Shown piece by piece: positions 46,290-55,030 of a DNA stretch of 64,000 nt. The notes under the pieces are model-generated. The model was not told the DNA's origin, made no database searches, and saw only the letters and a program-made list of their open reading frames with translations. This DNA is from Paenibacillus sp. SYP-B3998. Its GTDB lineage: Bacteria > Bacillota > Bacilli > Paenibacillales > NBRC-103111. A program made the translations under genes and the position numbers. The first letter of the stretch is position 1. Each line of letters starts with the position of its first letter. The DNA lies in NCBI RefSeq assembly GCF_010820665.1, contig NZ_JAAIKC010000017.1:1-64000 (forward strand). The letters run 5' to 3'.

Positions 46290-48332
46290 CTAATAAACAT
46301 AAGGGTTTTTCTCCACTGTTTCATCCCTCACCAATAATACAACGCTCTCAATATGAACCGTATGCGGGAACATGTCCACCGGCGTCACCTCCGCGACGCC
46401 GTACCCGCCATCCACCAGCGCGCGCAAGTCACGCGCTAGTGTCGACGCGCTGCATGACACGTAGACGACACGCTGCGGCCGCAGCTCAAGAATCGTCGCG
46501 AGCAGCGCCGGATCGCAGCCCTTGCGCGGCGGGTCCACCACGACCACGTCAGGCCGAACGCCCTGACGTGTCCACTCGGGGAGGACATCCTCCGCAGGGC
46601 CTGCCTCGAAGTGCACGTTCGTCATGCCGTTTAAATCGGCATTCTTCCGTGCATCCGCGATCGCCTCCTCGACGATCTCGACACCGTACACCTGTCCCGC
46701 CTTCTGGGCGAGGAACAGGGAGATTGTGCCGATGCCACAGTAGGCATCGACAACTGTCTCGCCGCCTGTCAGCGCGGCGTACTCCAGTGCTTTCCCGTAC
46801 AGTACTTCCGTTTGGACGGGGTTCACTTGAAAGAAGGATCGCGCGGAAATTGCAAATTTCACATCGCCGATATAGTCATAGATGACTTCGCTGCCCCACA
46901 GGACGCGAGTCTCATCCCCAAAAATAACATTCGTCTGTTTCACATTAATGTTATGACAAATGCTCTTCACACCGGGCAAAGCTTCCCGAATGCCAGCGAC
47001 CCATTCATCCACACGCGGAATCACATTCCCATTCGTCACCAAGACAACCATGATGTCTCCCGTGCGGAAGCCGACTTTGACAACGACGTGGCGCAGCAGT
47101 CCGGCATTAAGCTCTTCATCATAAGCGCGAATGCCGAGACGCGCGCCGATTTCTTTCACACGAGCCACGACTTCGTCGTTGGACTCATGTTGAATCAAAC
47201 ACTCGTCCATATCGATGATACGATGGCTGCCCTGGGCATAAAACCCACCGATAAGGCCGCCGCGTTCTTCCCCAAAAGGAACCTGCGCCTTGTTCCGATA
47301 CCGCCATGGATCAGTCATCCCAAGCGTCGGATGAACAATAACGCCCTCGTCCATATTCGTCTCATCAAAATCTGGAGCTGAATTTTCACTTATTGCAGTC
47401 GTTGAGACTCGGCCAATCCTTGCCTCACCCGCAACCTGCAGCTTCCCAATCCGCTGCAAATTATCTACAACCTGCTGCCGCTTCGCGCGAAGCTGTGCCT
47501 CATAGCTGAGATGCTGCAGCTGACAGCCGCCGCACTCATCATAAATCGTACATTCCGGAACGATCCGATCTGGACTCACTTCCATCACTTCCACCAATCC
47601 CGCATACCCATACTGCTTCTTCAGATGCTCCACCCTCACAAGCGTACGCTCACCAGGTAACGCACCAGCAACAAAAAGGGTAAAGCCATTCACACGGCCC
47701 ACCCCTTCACCATCATGGCTGATCCCGACGATCTCAGCCTCGTATTGCTGCCCGATCTTCACGGGAAGATCAGCCATCCAAGCCGGCGCTGCCTTCCTGA
47801 CGGAATTCCTTGCTCTTTGCGCAGTTCCCTCTGTTCTTCCTCCAGAGTTCCCCGCTCTTCGCGCAGTTCTCTCTGCTCTTCCTCCAGAGTCCCCCGCTCT
47901 TCGCGCAGTTCCCTCTGCTCTTCCTCCAGAGTCCCCCGCTCTTCGCGTAGTTCCCTCTGCTCTTCCTCCAGAGTCCCCCGCTCTTCGCGTAGTTCCCTCT
48001 GCTCTTCCCCCAGAATTCCCCGCTCTTCGCGCAGTTCCCTCTGCTCTTCCTCCAGAGTTCCCTGCTCTTCGCGCAGTTCCCTCTGCTCTTCCTCCAGAGT
48101 TCCCTGCTCTTCGCGCAGTTCCCTCTGCTCTTCCTCCAGAATTCCCCGCTCTTTGCGCAGTGTCCTCTGCTCTTACTCCAGAGTTCCCCGTTCTACGCGC
48201 AGTCTCCTCTGTTCTATTCCCTCCGAAGTCCCCTGCTGTGCGCGCAGCACCCCCTGCTCTATCCCCCACAGGCTTATCCTGACGACTTTTATGTTTACCT
48301 GGCGCTGAGCCAGAACCGCTTTTTGCTTTCAT
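46290..48332 (-). CDS. rlmD: 23S rRNA (uracil-5-)-methyltransferase, RlmD/RlmCD type, with repeat-rich N-terminal tail
   Basis: A 680-residue protein. Residues 1-185 are a basic, Gly/Arg/Ala-rich disordered tail containing nine 14-residue repeats. A TRAM RNA-binding domain (from about 193), an iron-sulfur motif (CTIYDECGGC) and the methyltransferase follow: VDAYCGIGT, DPPRKGCDP and the catalytic VYVSCSAST. The enzyme forms 5-methyluridine in 23S rRNA. The usual length is about 460-480, so the tail is extra. The last ~28 codons were probably supplied by the inserted island. The neighbouring lipid-kinase gene matches the Bacillus yerQ-yefA pair. Confidence 0.93.
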   Translation of the reverse strand: MKAKSGSGSAPGKHKSRQDKPVGDRAGGAARTAGDFGGNRTEETARRTGNSGVRAEDTAQRAGNSGGRAEGTARRAGNSGGRAEGTARRAGNSGGRAEGTARRAGNSGGRAEGTTRRAGDSGGRAEGTTRRAGDSGGRAEGTARRAGDSGGRAERTARRAGNSGGRTEGTAQRARNSVRKAAPAWMADLPVKIGQQYEAEIVGISHDGEGVGRVNGFTLFVAGALPGERTLVRVEHLKKQYGYAGLVEVMEVSPDRIVPECTIYDECGGCQLQHLSYEAQLRAKRQQVVDNLQRIGKLQVAGEARIGRVSTTAISENSAPDFDETNMDEGVIVHPTLGMTDPWRYRNKAQVPFGEERGGLIGGFYAQGSHRIIDMDECLIQHESNDEVVARVKEIGARLGIRAYDEELNAGLLRHVVVKVGFRTGDIMVVLVTNGNVIPRVDEWVAGIREALPGVKSICHNINVKQTNVIFGDETRVLWGSEVIYDYIGDVKFAISARSFFQVNPVQTEVLYGKALEYAALTGGETVVDAYCGIGTISLFLAQKAGQVYGVEIVEEAIADARKNADLNGMTNVHFEAGPAEDVLPEWTRQGVRPDVVVVDPPRKGCDPALLATILELRPQRVVYVSCSASTLARDLRALVDGGYGVAEVTPVDMFPHTVHIESVVLLVRDETVEKNPYVY
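46360..46375. repeat. Attachment-site direct repeat, right
   Basis: The 16-bp core GTATGCGGGAACATGT is identical to 37920-37935 and lies inside the intact rlmD 3' end. Confidence 0.8.
47808..48185. repeat. In-frame 42-bp minisatellite in rlmD (nine copies)
   Basis: Nine tandem 42-bp units code for variants of NSGGRAEGTARRAG (residues 50-175), with one degenerate unit before them. Units differ at few positions (N/D, A/T, G/R), as expected from recent expansion. Confidence 0.95.
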
Positions 48333-48382
48333 AATACCCTCACTTTAATTCAAATACTAAACGTTAGGTTGGCTAAGCACTG

Positions 48383-49363
48383 CTACTCTGACTCCTCATC
48401 GGTATGCCCGTTCCCTTTGGACTGAAAAGGCGTGGTCAAAGTTTCCAAAAGTGTCTTCTTATAAATAGACTGACCCGATTCATCTACGATGATCTGCAAA
48501 TGACTCTTCAAATTCGTCATGAAGCAAGGCAGCGTTCCGCCGAACTCGCCATCAAGGTTCAACTGGACGTAGTCCGGTGAATTGATCTCGATATGATCGG
48601 TTTGAAAATAGATCAGATTCGGATCGCTCAGATGCTCGCCGCGTAACGCCAACGTGACAACTCGGATGAATTCTGCTAGGTTGCATTTGCGCAAGATCAA
48701 AACGTCGAAAAGCCCATCATTCATGCTCGCATCCGGTACGAGCTTCTCGAAACCGCCAACGGAGTTGGAGTTACCGACGAGGAACAGCATAACTTCCTCA
48801 TGAAACTCGACATCGCCCGCTTTGACGTACAGCTCGATGGGCCGCAGGCGAGGCAATTTCTCCAAGCCCTTCATATAATAGGCCAACTGGCCGATCATGG
48901 TTTTCAGCTTGCTGGGGACCTCGTAGGTCAGCTCGGTCATGGAGCCTCCGCCAGCGATATTAATGAAGTAACGGTTGTTGATTTTACCCACATCAATATC
49001 GGTTGTGTACTGTTGAACGATCAGGTCGCATGCCTGTTCCCAGTTCTTGGGAATACTCAATGCGCGAGCAAAGTCGTTCGTTGTTCCTAATGGCAAAATG
49101 CCCAGCGGCGGTCGGTTTTCTTTCTCCGCCATGCCGTTCACCACTTCGCATAGCGTGCCGTCCCCACCTGCTGAAATGATCAGATCGAAGCCACGCTCAA
49201 CGGCGGCCGCGGCAGCAAGTGTTGCATCGCCTTCACCAATAGTTGCGTGTGTCGAGGTTTCGAAGCCGCCGCGCTCGAGGCGTTGAAGGATTTCGGGAAG
49301 ACGCTTTTTCATTTCCTCTCGCCCGGAGGTAGGATTATAGATCAGTCTTGCTCTTTTGACCAT
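48383..49363 (-). CDS. dgkB: Diacylglycerol/lipid kinase, DgkB (YerQ) type
   Basis: A 326-residue lipid kinase. The catalytic domain shows YNPTSGREE near the N terminus, SAGGDGTLCEVVNGM and GTTNDFARAL. DgkB recycles diacylglycerol from lipoteichoic-acid synthesis to phosphatidic acid. It sits upstream of the rlmD-type gene as in Bacillus. The 3' tail is about 20 residues longer than usual. Confidence 0.92.
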   Translation of the reverse strand: MVKRARLIYNPTSGREEMKKRLPEILQRLERGGFETSTHATIGEGDATLAAAAAVERGFDLIISAGGDGTLCEVVNGMAEKENRPPLGILPLGTTNDFARALSIPKNWEQACDLIVQQYTTDIDVGKINNRYFINIAGGGSMTELTYEVPSKLKTMIGQLAYYMKGLEKLPRLRPIELYVKAGDVEFHEEVMLFLVGNSNSVGGFEKLVPDASMNDGLFDVLILRKCNLAEFIRVVTLALRGEHLSDPNLIYFQTDHIEINSPDYVQLNLDGEFGGTLPCFMTNLKSHLQIIVDESGQSIYKKTLLETLTTPFQSKGNGHTDEESE

Positions 49364-49373
49364 CGCGTTCTCA

Positions 49374-50147
49374 TCACCTGTTCGCAGTAGTAATCTGTGA
49401 AGCGATCTGCTTCTCGATCCATTTGGAAATTAGCGGGCTGGGTAGCAGGGCCCGCCCATTATATCGATATTCGAACCCTTCCATGCGGGAAGGAATCACT
49501 TTCGTCGTAAAATACCCTTCACTTAGAAAAAGCGGAGCCACTACGACCTTATACGCAGGCTTATGCTTAGCCCACCAATTCATCTTGCGATGAACTTGGT
49601 CTGGCAAAAGCATCGCTACATCCGCTTCGCCATAGCCGCCTAACGCTTTTAATCTTCCGGCAAGCTGCTCTAAGCCTTTCCGCCACTTAAGATGAAAGCC
49701 TTTTTCAACACTGCCGTGACCAACCAAGAGTAGAATCTCCTGTTTAGGGGAATCCGACAGTTCTTCGATCTTCTTATATATAATTTCAGCAATCACAGGA
49801 TCATCATCGATCGGCGTTGTGAAATAAATGTTCGCCTTGATGTCAAATTGCTCTAAATCTGTTTCTAGGGTAGGTTCCGGGATCACGCCAAGTGCATAAC
49901 TAATTTCGTCGATATGTGTACTCCCAGAGGATACGAATAAAGGCACGACAATGATATTCGTTACTCCTTGTGCCTCTAAGCTGTAAATACCATCTTGAAT
50001 GAGCCTTCCTTCAACCAGCTCCAAATAAGATGAAAAAATGGGTATCTCGGCTGGCATCACAACAGCGGATACCGCCTCATCCACAAGCTTGACCCAGTCT
50101 TCATCGCGAGAGCCGTGACTAATTACTAGTACGCCATATGTGTTCAT
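49374..50147 (-). CDS. CbiX/SirB-type sirohydrochlorin chelatase-like protein
   Basis: A 257-residue protein with two CbiX-like halves: ISHGSRDEDW at the N terminus and LVGHGSVEKGFHLKWR in the middle. His10 and the second GHG are the metal/tetrapyrrole-binding positions in class II chelatases. A VPLFVSSGSTHIDEI loop is conserved. It could insert cobalt, nickel or iron into sirohydrochlorin, but no tetrapyrrole genes are nearby, so the metal is unclear. GGGGAC precedes the ATG; the lipid-kinase gene follows 10 bp later. Confidence 0.87.
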   Translation of the reverse strand: MNTYGVLVISHGSRDEDWVKLVDEAVSAVVMPAEIPIFSSYLELVEGRLIQDGIYSLEAQGVTNIIVVPLFVSSGSTHIDEISYALGVIPEPTLETDLEQFDIKANIYFTTPIDDDPVIAEIIYKKIEELSDSPKQEILLLVGHGSVEKGFHLKWRKGLEQLAGRLKALGGYGEADVAMLLPDQVHRKMNWWAKHKPAYKVVVAPLFLSEGYFTTKVIPSRMEGFEYRYNGRALLPSPLISKWIEKQIASQITTANR

Positions 50148-50225
50148 GTGTTTGTCCCCACCCGTTCCCTACGATACCATGTAATTCCTATGCTAACGAA
50201 TGTGCCTCTGCATGTCAATTGAACA

Positions 50226-50261
50226 TGAAAAATCCTGCTTTACACAAGGTAAGGCAGGATT
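50226..50261 (-). terminator. Terminator after yerC
   Basis: AATCCTGC (50231-50238) pairs with GCAGGATT (50254-50261), with further pairing in the loop. Minus-strand T-run at 50228-50232. Confidence 0.75.
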
Positions 50262-50291
50262 CCCCGCTTTTTATCCAGCTGTATGCCTGCC

Positions 50292-50582
50292 TTAGCGACC
50301 TAGACGGTCAAGCGTCAGTACATAGCCATCGTTTCCATAGTTCAAACAGCGTTTCACACGTGAAATGGTCGCCGTACTGGCGCCAGTCTCGGCTTCGATC
50401 TGGTTATAGGTACAGCCCTTGCGAAGCATACGCGCAACTTCAAGGCGTTGAGAAAGCGATTGAATCTCATTCACGGTGCATAGATCGTCAAAAAAGACGT
50501 AGCACTCTTCTATATCTTTGAGCGTCAGTACGGCCTCAAAAAGTTGGTCTATCGCTTTATCGTTTAATTTTTTTAATTGCAT
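50292..50582 (-). CDS. yerC: YerC/YecD-family TrpR-like regulator
   Basis: A 96-residue protein of the Trp-repressor superfamily: FFDDLCTVNEIQSLSQRLEV, then a helix-turn-helix (CTYNQIEAETGASTATISRV). Its length and C-terminal tail (LNYGNDGYVLTLDRL) match YerC exactly. The regulator's target is unknown; it lies next to yerB-like and purine genes as in Bacillus. Confidence 0.93.
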   Translation of the reverse strand: MQLKKLNDKAIDQLFEAVLTLKDIEECYVFFDDLCTVNEIQSLSQRLEVARMLRKGCTYNQIEAETGASTATISRVKRCLNYGNDGYVLTLDRLGR

Positions 50583-50818
50583 ACGCTATCAACTCCCGGT
50601 AGAACATCATTTTAGCTCATCATGCAGTAAGCTCATTTGTAAATTTCGACACGCCTTGAAAAATTCCTTCCTTTAGGTTTGCGAAACGTTAAAATTTTTA
50701 TGCGTTAAAGGACTAAACTGCGACAATTTGCTTTACCCATGACATTCGTCCATACCATCAGTAGGCAGCTGACATATCCTATAAGAGACAAATCTGATGA
50801 AAAGGGTCGTGAATCCAA

Positions 50819-51436
50819 GTGACTAACCAAAGACAAAGGATTGTTGGCAATGGCGGCAATGTCCCTCAAGTGTTTACAAGAAGCTTCACAGGAGCTCCGC
50901 AAATCGGCAATGGCTTCAATCAATACCCAGGTCTTGGCGGTAATCCGTTCTCGGATTTCCCGCAAGGCGGCGGGCTTCCCGTTCCGTTTGAAGGTGGCGG
51001 CGGATTGTTCGGTGGTGGCGCCGGAAACCCTAGCGGGGGTGGATTATTCGGTGGCGGCAATGCGCCTGCCGCTGGAGGGGGCGGCGGTGGTGGACTCCTT
51101 GGAGGCCTTTTAGGCGGTGGAGGCGGAACCGGTTCAACCTCTTCCAATGCGCTAAGCGGACTGAATTTGAAGCAGATCTCAGGCTTCGTAGAACGTATGG
51201 GCGGTATTGACGGTATTATTGGAACGATGGGTAAAGTCCAGAAGGTTATGAGCAGCTTTCAACAAATGGCGCCGATGATGAAGGTACTCTTCAACTCCTT
51301 CGGCAAAGGCAAAGTAAACGCTTCGGATTCAGCTATTAGAGACGCCTTGCCTCGCAAACGCAACCGTCGTAAGAAATCAGCTTCCTCTCGCATAAAAAGC
51401 AGTCGAAGCACCTCAGTAAAGCGTAAACGCAGATAA
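50819..51436 (+). CDS. YqfQ/VrrA-like glycine-rich protein
   Basis: A 205-residue protein starting at GTG (50819) with AAGGG about 12 nt upstream. Residues 40-105 are strongly Gly-rich with Phe and Leu (GGGLFGGG repeated). A conserved helical segment (LNLKQISGFVERMGGIDGII, then MGKVQKVMSSFQQMAPMMKV) matches the YqfQ-like/VrrA domain. The C-terminal ~40 residues are Arg/Lys/Ser-rich. Related proteins are spore- or septum-associated in Bacillus, but their function is not settled. Confidence 0.75.
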   Translation: MTNQRQRIVGNGGNVPQVFTRSFTGAPQIGNGFNQYPGLGGNPFSDFPQGGGLPVPFEGGGGLFGGGAGNPSGGGLFGGGNAPAAGGGGGGGLLGGLLGGGGGTGSTSSNALSGLNLKQISGFVERMGGIDGIIGTMGKVQKVMSSFQQMAPMMKVLFNSFGKGKVNASDSAIRDALPRKRNRRKKSASSRIKSSRSTSVKRKRR

Positions 51437-51512
51437 GCTTTAGTGTAACCCATCCCTCATTTGCTAAGCAATAGTCACAGCTTGCAGCTAAAGCTATTTT
51501 CCAAAAGTAATT

Positions 51513-51555
51513 AGCCGCCCTCGCCTTGGTTCTTCTGCTACCAAGTCGGGCGGCT
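51513..51555. terminator. Terminator between the convergent YqfQ-like and YerB genes
   Basis: AGCCGCCC (51513-51520) pairs with GGGCGGCT (51548-51555), with an inner CTTGGT/ACCAAG stem. T-rich sequence follows in the plus direction. Confidence 0.75.
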
Positions 51556-51592
51556 TCTTCCTTGATTTTGTGTTCTAATATCTCTCATCCGT

Positions 51593-52663
51593 CTACTCCG
51601 TCTTAATCGCCGTACCCTCCGGCACGAACTGCACCCAAGTGTTTCCCGGCAGCAGCGGAACTTCCGTGCCCTCCGCATAAGCTCGGATCAACCCGCCCTT
51701 GCGCTCCCAAGTAATTTGTTGAGACTTGCCCTGCTGCAGGATGAGACCTTTATCAGGCCCGAACACATCAACTGTACGGCGGCCCTCTTTGTCCAAAATT
51801 TTATGCTTGCTCTCCAGCACGAGCAGATTGGTCGTCTGCAGCTGCTTGCCAGTTTCTTTATCGACATGCGGCTTGCCATCCATGCTTCGCTTGTAAACCC
51901 CTTCGGCGGCATTATATTCATAGGAGACGAAATACCCTTGAAGATATGGAATTTGAATATGTGTCACGGCTGCGCCAGTCAGCTTGTTCTGACCATCCTT
52001 GGCAAAGGTGAGCAGAGGTCCGTTCCACTCGGTGCGGAATTTGCGCGCCTCCACGCCTTGCTTCATTTTATCCACAGAGGTATAGAGATTGTGCGGTGCT
52101 TTGCGGTCGTCTGCGCGCCAGTAAAAAGCACCGTCGCCGTAAACTTCATCCAAATGGGCCAGCTTGCGACCCGCCATGATGTTCATTGCATCCTGACTCC
52201 AGCCTGCATGGACAATAACCGCATCAAGCGAATCCCCGATTTCTACAAAATAAGGACGAATGCTGCGCACGGGACCAATGGTCTTCGCTTCGTGGCTTTG
52301 GAAGACGGAGACAAATCTAGTAATTTCGCCTTCAGCCAATATTTCGTAGACGATGTCGGCTTGATCGAGGCCTGTCTGAGGCCTAGCCTGCGGGGCATTT
52401 TCGACCATGACCATGTAGGGTCTGGTCTTCACTTCTTTACTGCTCGGCAGACCCGTTAACGGGAATTTGAAAGGCAACTCCGTCTCCACGGCGATGGACG
52501 TAGGTTTGGACGGGGGAGACGCGACGGACGTTTCAACGGGCGTGACACTAGTCGTTGGCGAAGCTGAAGGCGTATCTCCACAGCCCGATATAGCTATCAA
52601 AGAGCATCCAAGGACAAGCCAAGCGCTAAGGTTTCTTCCTCCAAATAACGGTAGGTTTTTCAT
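51593..52663 (-). CDS. yerB: DUF3048 lipoprotein, YerB type
   Basis: A 356-residue lipoprotein with lipobox ISGC. A Ser/Pro/Thr-rich linker (residues 30-65) precedes the DUF3048 domain: RPYMVMVENAPQARPQTGLD, ADIVYEILAEGEITRF and GPVRSIRPYFVEIGDSL. YerB proteins may be linked to peptidoglycan or peptide processing but have no settled function. The gene has its own upstream region and is transcribed away from the thiol-oxidoreductase gene. Confidence 0.9.
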   Translation of the reverse strand: MKNLPLFGGRNLSAWLVLGCSLIAISGCGDTPSASPTTSVTPVETSVASPPSKPTSIAVETELPFKFPLTGLPSSKEVKTRPYMVMVENAPQARPQTGLDQADIVYEILAEGEITRFVSVFQSHEAKTIGPVRSIRPYFVEIGDSLDAVIVHAGWSQDAMNIMAGRKLAHLDEVYGDGAFYWRADDRKAPHNLYTSVDKMKQGVEARKFRTEWNGPLLTFAKDGQNKLTGAAVTHIQIPYLQGYFVSYEYNAAEGVYKRSMDGKPHVDKETGKQLQTTNLLVLESKHKILDKEGRRTVDVFGPDKGLILQQGKSQQITWERKGGLIRAYAEGTEVPLLPGNTWVQFVPEGTAIKTE

Positions 52664-52912
52664 TCAGGCTGCACCTCTTCATCTATTTGTTCTAGTAAAA
52701 TGTATATTCTAGTGAACAGTCATATAGAAGACTTCTAGGCAATTTTGTACCTTATGAGAAATTCCATGCATAATTTGGAAATCCTTTTTTTATGTTTTGA
52801 CGGAAAAGGGTGTTAGAGGCGTGGATGCTTGTTAGTGATTAGGTATAGTATAATCGAGTAGAGTATTTGCTATAGAGTGAGTTTTCCAAGAAAACTTAGG
52901 GGAGGGATTCAC

Positions 52913-53326
52913 GTGACAGATCATCTGGATCAAGGGAGCATTGTCCTGTTCGACGGGGTATGTAACCTATGCAATAGCGCTGTGCAGTTCATACTGCGCA
53001 ACGATCCGAGAGGTCGTTTGCACTTCGCTTCTTTGCAGTCTCCCACCGGGCAGGAGCTGCTGCAGCGGCATCACTTGCCGACCGATCACCTGGGAACTTT
53101 TGTCCTGATCGAAGAAGGGCGAATCTACACGCAATCCACTGCGGCGCTGCGTATTTCCAGGCAGCTGCGTGGAGCATGGCCACTGACGTATGCGGCCATC
53201 GTCGTGCCTCCCGTGCTGCGCAATGCGGTATATGCCTTCATTGCACGCAATCGCTACCACTGGTTCGGCCAAACGGAGCACTGTATGCTGCCGAAGCCCG
53301 AGTTCAAGCAGCGATTCCTTGAATAG
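52913..53326 (+). CDS. DCC-family thiol-disulfide oxidoreductase
   Basis: A 137-residue protein with the family-defining DGVCNLC motif (CxxC) at residues 14-20 of a thioredoxin-like fold. A conserved ALRISRQLRGAWPL segment and a GQTEHCMLP C terminus follow. GTG start (52913) with GGGGAGGG 6 nt upstream. A TATAAT -10 element lies at 52849-52854, with a weak -35. It may work in electron transfer or disulfide exchange. Confidence 0.88.
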   Translation: MTDHLDQGSIVLFDGVCNLCNSAVQFILRNDPRGRLHFASLQSPTGQELLQRHHLPTDHLGTFVLIEEGRIYTQSTAALRISRQLRGAWPLTYAAIVVPPVLRNAVYAFIARNRYHWFGQTEHCMLPKPEFKQRFLE

Positions 53327-53347
53327 CCCAGCTAGACAGCGGGAGCG

Positions 53348-53884
53348 CTAGCTCATATCTGCCATATCTAGTCGAATCAAACTGACACGTTTATCGAACA
53401 ACCAGAATTCCAAAGTTTGATTCGCCCTTTTGTCCAAATAGCCGAAAATGGAAGCCCCTTGTTCGTTCCTGCGGTAGCACGGCGCTCCGTAAATGGTGGT
53501 AAGCTCATATTCGGTGCTGTCCACACCGATTCCCCTTGTTGTTTGCCGTGCAGGATCCGCATTCGCCGATAAAATGATCCGTACAATGATATCCTTATCA
53601 CGGGGGGTAGCCACGAAAGTACCTTTATCGACATTGTAATAATCAAAATTACCTTGATTAAGCTTGGGCGTAGGAGGCAGCGTTAAATGCTTGATGCTCT
53701 GCCCTAAGCCAATGCCTCCCAATCGCTCATACGCCAGCGACCTGCTTTGTGCTAATGTATAATGAGCCTGTCTCGGTCCAAGAAACAAGTAAATGCGGTA
53801 CGCCGTAAAGATGAGCAAGCTTGCCGCTAGTAAAATCATGAGGATGTGTACTTTTTTACTTCGTAGTAAGCTTGCCAACTGCAA
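53348..53884 (-). CDS. Membrane-anchored protein of unknown function
   Basis: A 178-residue protein with one N-terminal membrane segment (about 13-32) and an extracytoplasmic domain of about 140 residues. Start is TTG with GGGTGG upstream. No family recognised. It lies between convergent and co-directional genes with short spacers. Confidence 0.65.
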   Translation of the reverse strand: MQLASLLRSKKVHILMILLAASLLIFTAYRIYLFLGPRQAHYTLAQSRSLAYERLGGIGLGQSIKHLTLPPTPKLNQGNFDYYNVDKGTFVATPRDKDIIVRIILSANADPARQTTRGIGVDSTEYELTTIYGAPCYRRNEQGASIFGYLDKRANQTLEFWLFDKRVSLIRLDMADMS

Positions 53885-53947
53885 TCATTCCACCCTTTCC
53901 CGGCAACGTGGCCGGCTCTTTCGTGAACAGGTCGACATCGACGCTGT

Positions 53948-54730
53948 TTATTTGGTCTTGGCTCCGAACATCCAACAGCTCAAGCTAAGTGTGCCTAGCC
54001 GGAAGCTGTGATGCAGCAGTTTAGCCTTGTGTGAAGTATCAGCCGCACCCAGTGCACGCAGCAGCGGGGCGAAATGTTCTGGCGTCGGCACTGCTATACG
54101 TGCGTTAGGAGCCCTTACCTCATAATTGAAAAGCGCCTCCAAATTCCACGTCTCCAACTGCTCTGCCAACCACTCCTCGAACTCGATAGCCCATTCTTGG
54201 GGCACTGGATTATTGCTATCAAGTCTTTGAAGATTGTAAACCGTCCCTCCGCTTCCCAGAACGAGCACCTGCTTCTCCCGAAGGGAAGCTATCGCTGCAC
54301 CAATCCGGTAACTCTCCTCTGGTGTGGATTTTGGATTTACAGACAGCACGACAACCGGAACCGATGAATAGGGGTACATCAAATGCAGCGCTCCCCAAGC
54401 ACCACGGTCCATACTTTGATGATCATTCAACTCGCATTGAATCCCCTCAGCTTGAAAAAGCTGTTGGAGATGCAGGCTAAGCGCCAAATCACCACGGATT
54501 GAATGTTTAACCGCATAAAGTTCATCTGCAAACCCCGAAATAGCGCACTGCATGTCTAATTGGAAGGCCGAACTAATTTGCTGTACCTTATGTTTCCAAT
54601 GAGCACTGATTAGAACGATTGCGTTAGGTTTAGGTATAATTTTGGCAAACTTTTGTAAAAACACTGTGTAAGCATGCTGCTCAGCAGTCAAGCTAGGCGT
54701 ACCATGAGCAATATAAAAAGAAGGCAGCAT
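53948..54730 (-). CDS. 4,5-DOPA dioxygenase extradiol-like protein (YgiD/LigB family)
   Basis: A 260-residue member of the class III extradiol dioxygenase (LigB-like) family. Putative metal ligands are His9 (AHGTPSL), His47 (SAHWKHK) and later His (HLMYPYSS). The usual C-terminal H-SFRLGTLS segment is present. Bacterial members such as YgiD open catechol rings like DOPA. Physiological substrate unknown. GGGAGG precedes the ATG. Confidence 0.88.
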   Translation of the reverse strand: MLPSFYIAHGTPSLTAEQHAYTVFLQKFAKIIPKPNAIVLISAHWKHKVQQISSAFQLDMQCAISGFADELYAVKHSIRGDLALSLHLQQLFQAEGIQCELNDHQSMDRGAWGALHLMYPYSSVPVVVLSVNPKSTPEESYRIGAAIASLREKQVLVLGSGGTVYNLQRLDSNNPVPQEWAIEFEEWLAEQLETWNLEALFNYEVRAPNARIAVPTPEHFAPLLRALGAADTSHKAKLLHHSFRLGTLSLSCWMFGAKTK

Positions 54731-54979
54731 CGCACAATTCCTCCCTCATCCTTCACTCATTTTACCATGAAATCCTTGCTGTATTATACCCTTTTTCGAC
54801 TAATGTGACAGATTGGCGGGCGGTAAGAGACGTCTCAAAAGGAATAGCGCTTATACTTTTGCATGCGCCTACCCGTTTTGGAGATCAGCATAGGTCCATT
54901 TTATCACAGGGCATGAAGTTGATTCTAGATGGGAGTAGTGAACTTGGGAATATATCTAACCCTTGATATGCATGAAAAA

Positions 54980-55023
54980 GCCTCCTTCTGCCAAAGCTAC
55001 TCTCAAAGTAAACAGAAGGAGGC
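54980..55023. promoter_or_regulatory. Hairpin sequestering the ribosome-binding site of a 42-residue membrane protein
   Basis: GCCTCCTTCTG (54980-54990) is exactly complementary to CAGAAGGAGGC (55013-55023), which contains the AAGGAGG ribosome-binding site. The loop is 22 nt. On the minus strand the same hairpin is followed by five T residues, so it may also terminate the chemoreceptor transcript. Confidence 0.75.
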
Positions 55024-55030
55024 AACATGT

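Larger units (their letters stand above)
37936..46375. mobile_element. Genomic island carrying a type I restriction-modification system
   Basis: The region is bounded by 16-bp direct repeats in rlmD-derived sequence that align over 75 bp with no gaps at a constant offset of 8440 bp. It contains hsdM, hsdS and hsdR, a second hsdM scar and a decayed tyrosine recombinase near the right end. Insertion in the gene's 3' end, with the element carrying a replacement 3' end, is standard for integrase-type islands. The recombinase is dead, so the island looks fixed. Confidence 0.82.

Noticed and set aside
45920-46885. A 321-codon plus-strand frame
   Set aside because: Its first ~50 codons are the integrase remnant, and the rest runs antisense through rlmD with a low-complexity Arg/Ser/Pro composition.
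47808-48185. CRISPR array
   Set aside because: The units are directly adjacent 42-bp coding repeats with no spacers and no cas genes nearby.
47715-48308. A 197-codon Ser/Arg/Cys-rich frame on the plus strand
   Set aside because: It is the antisense reading of the rlmD minisatellite; repeats keep all frames open.
50920-51147. Proline-rich minus-strand frame
   Set aside because: It is the antisense of the glycine-rich part of the YqfQ-like gene.
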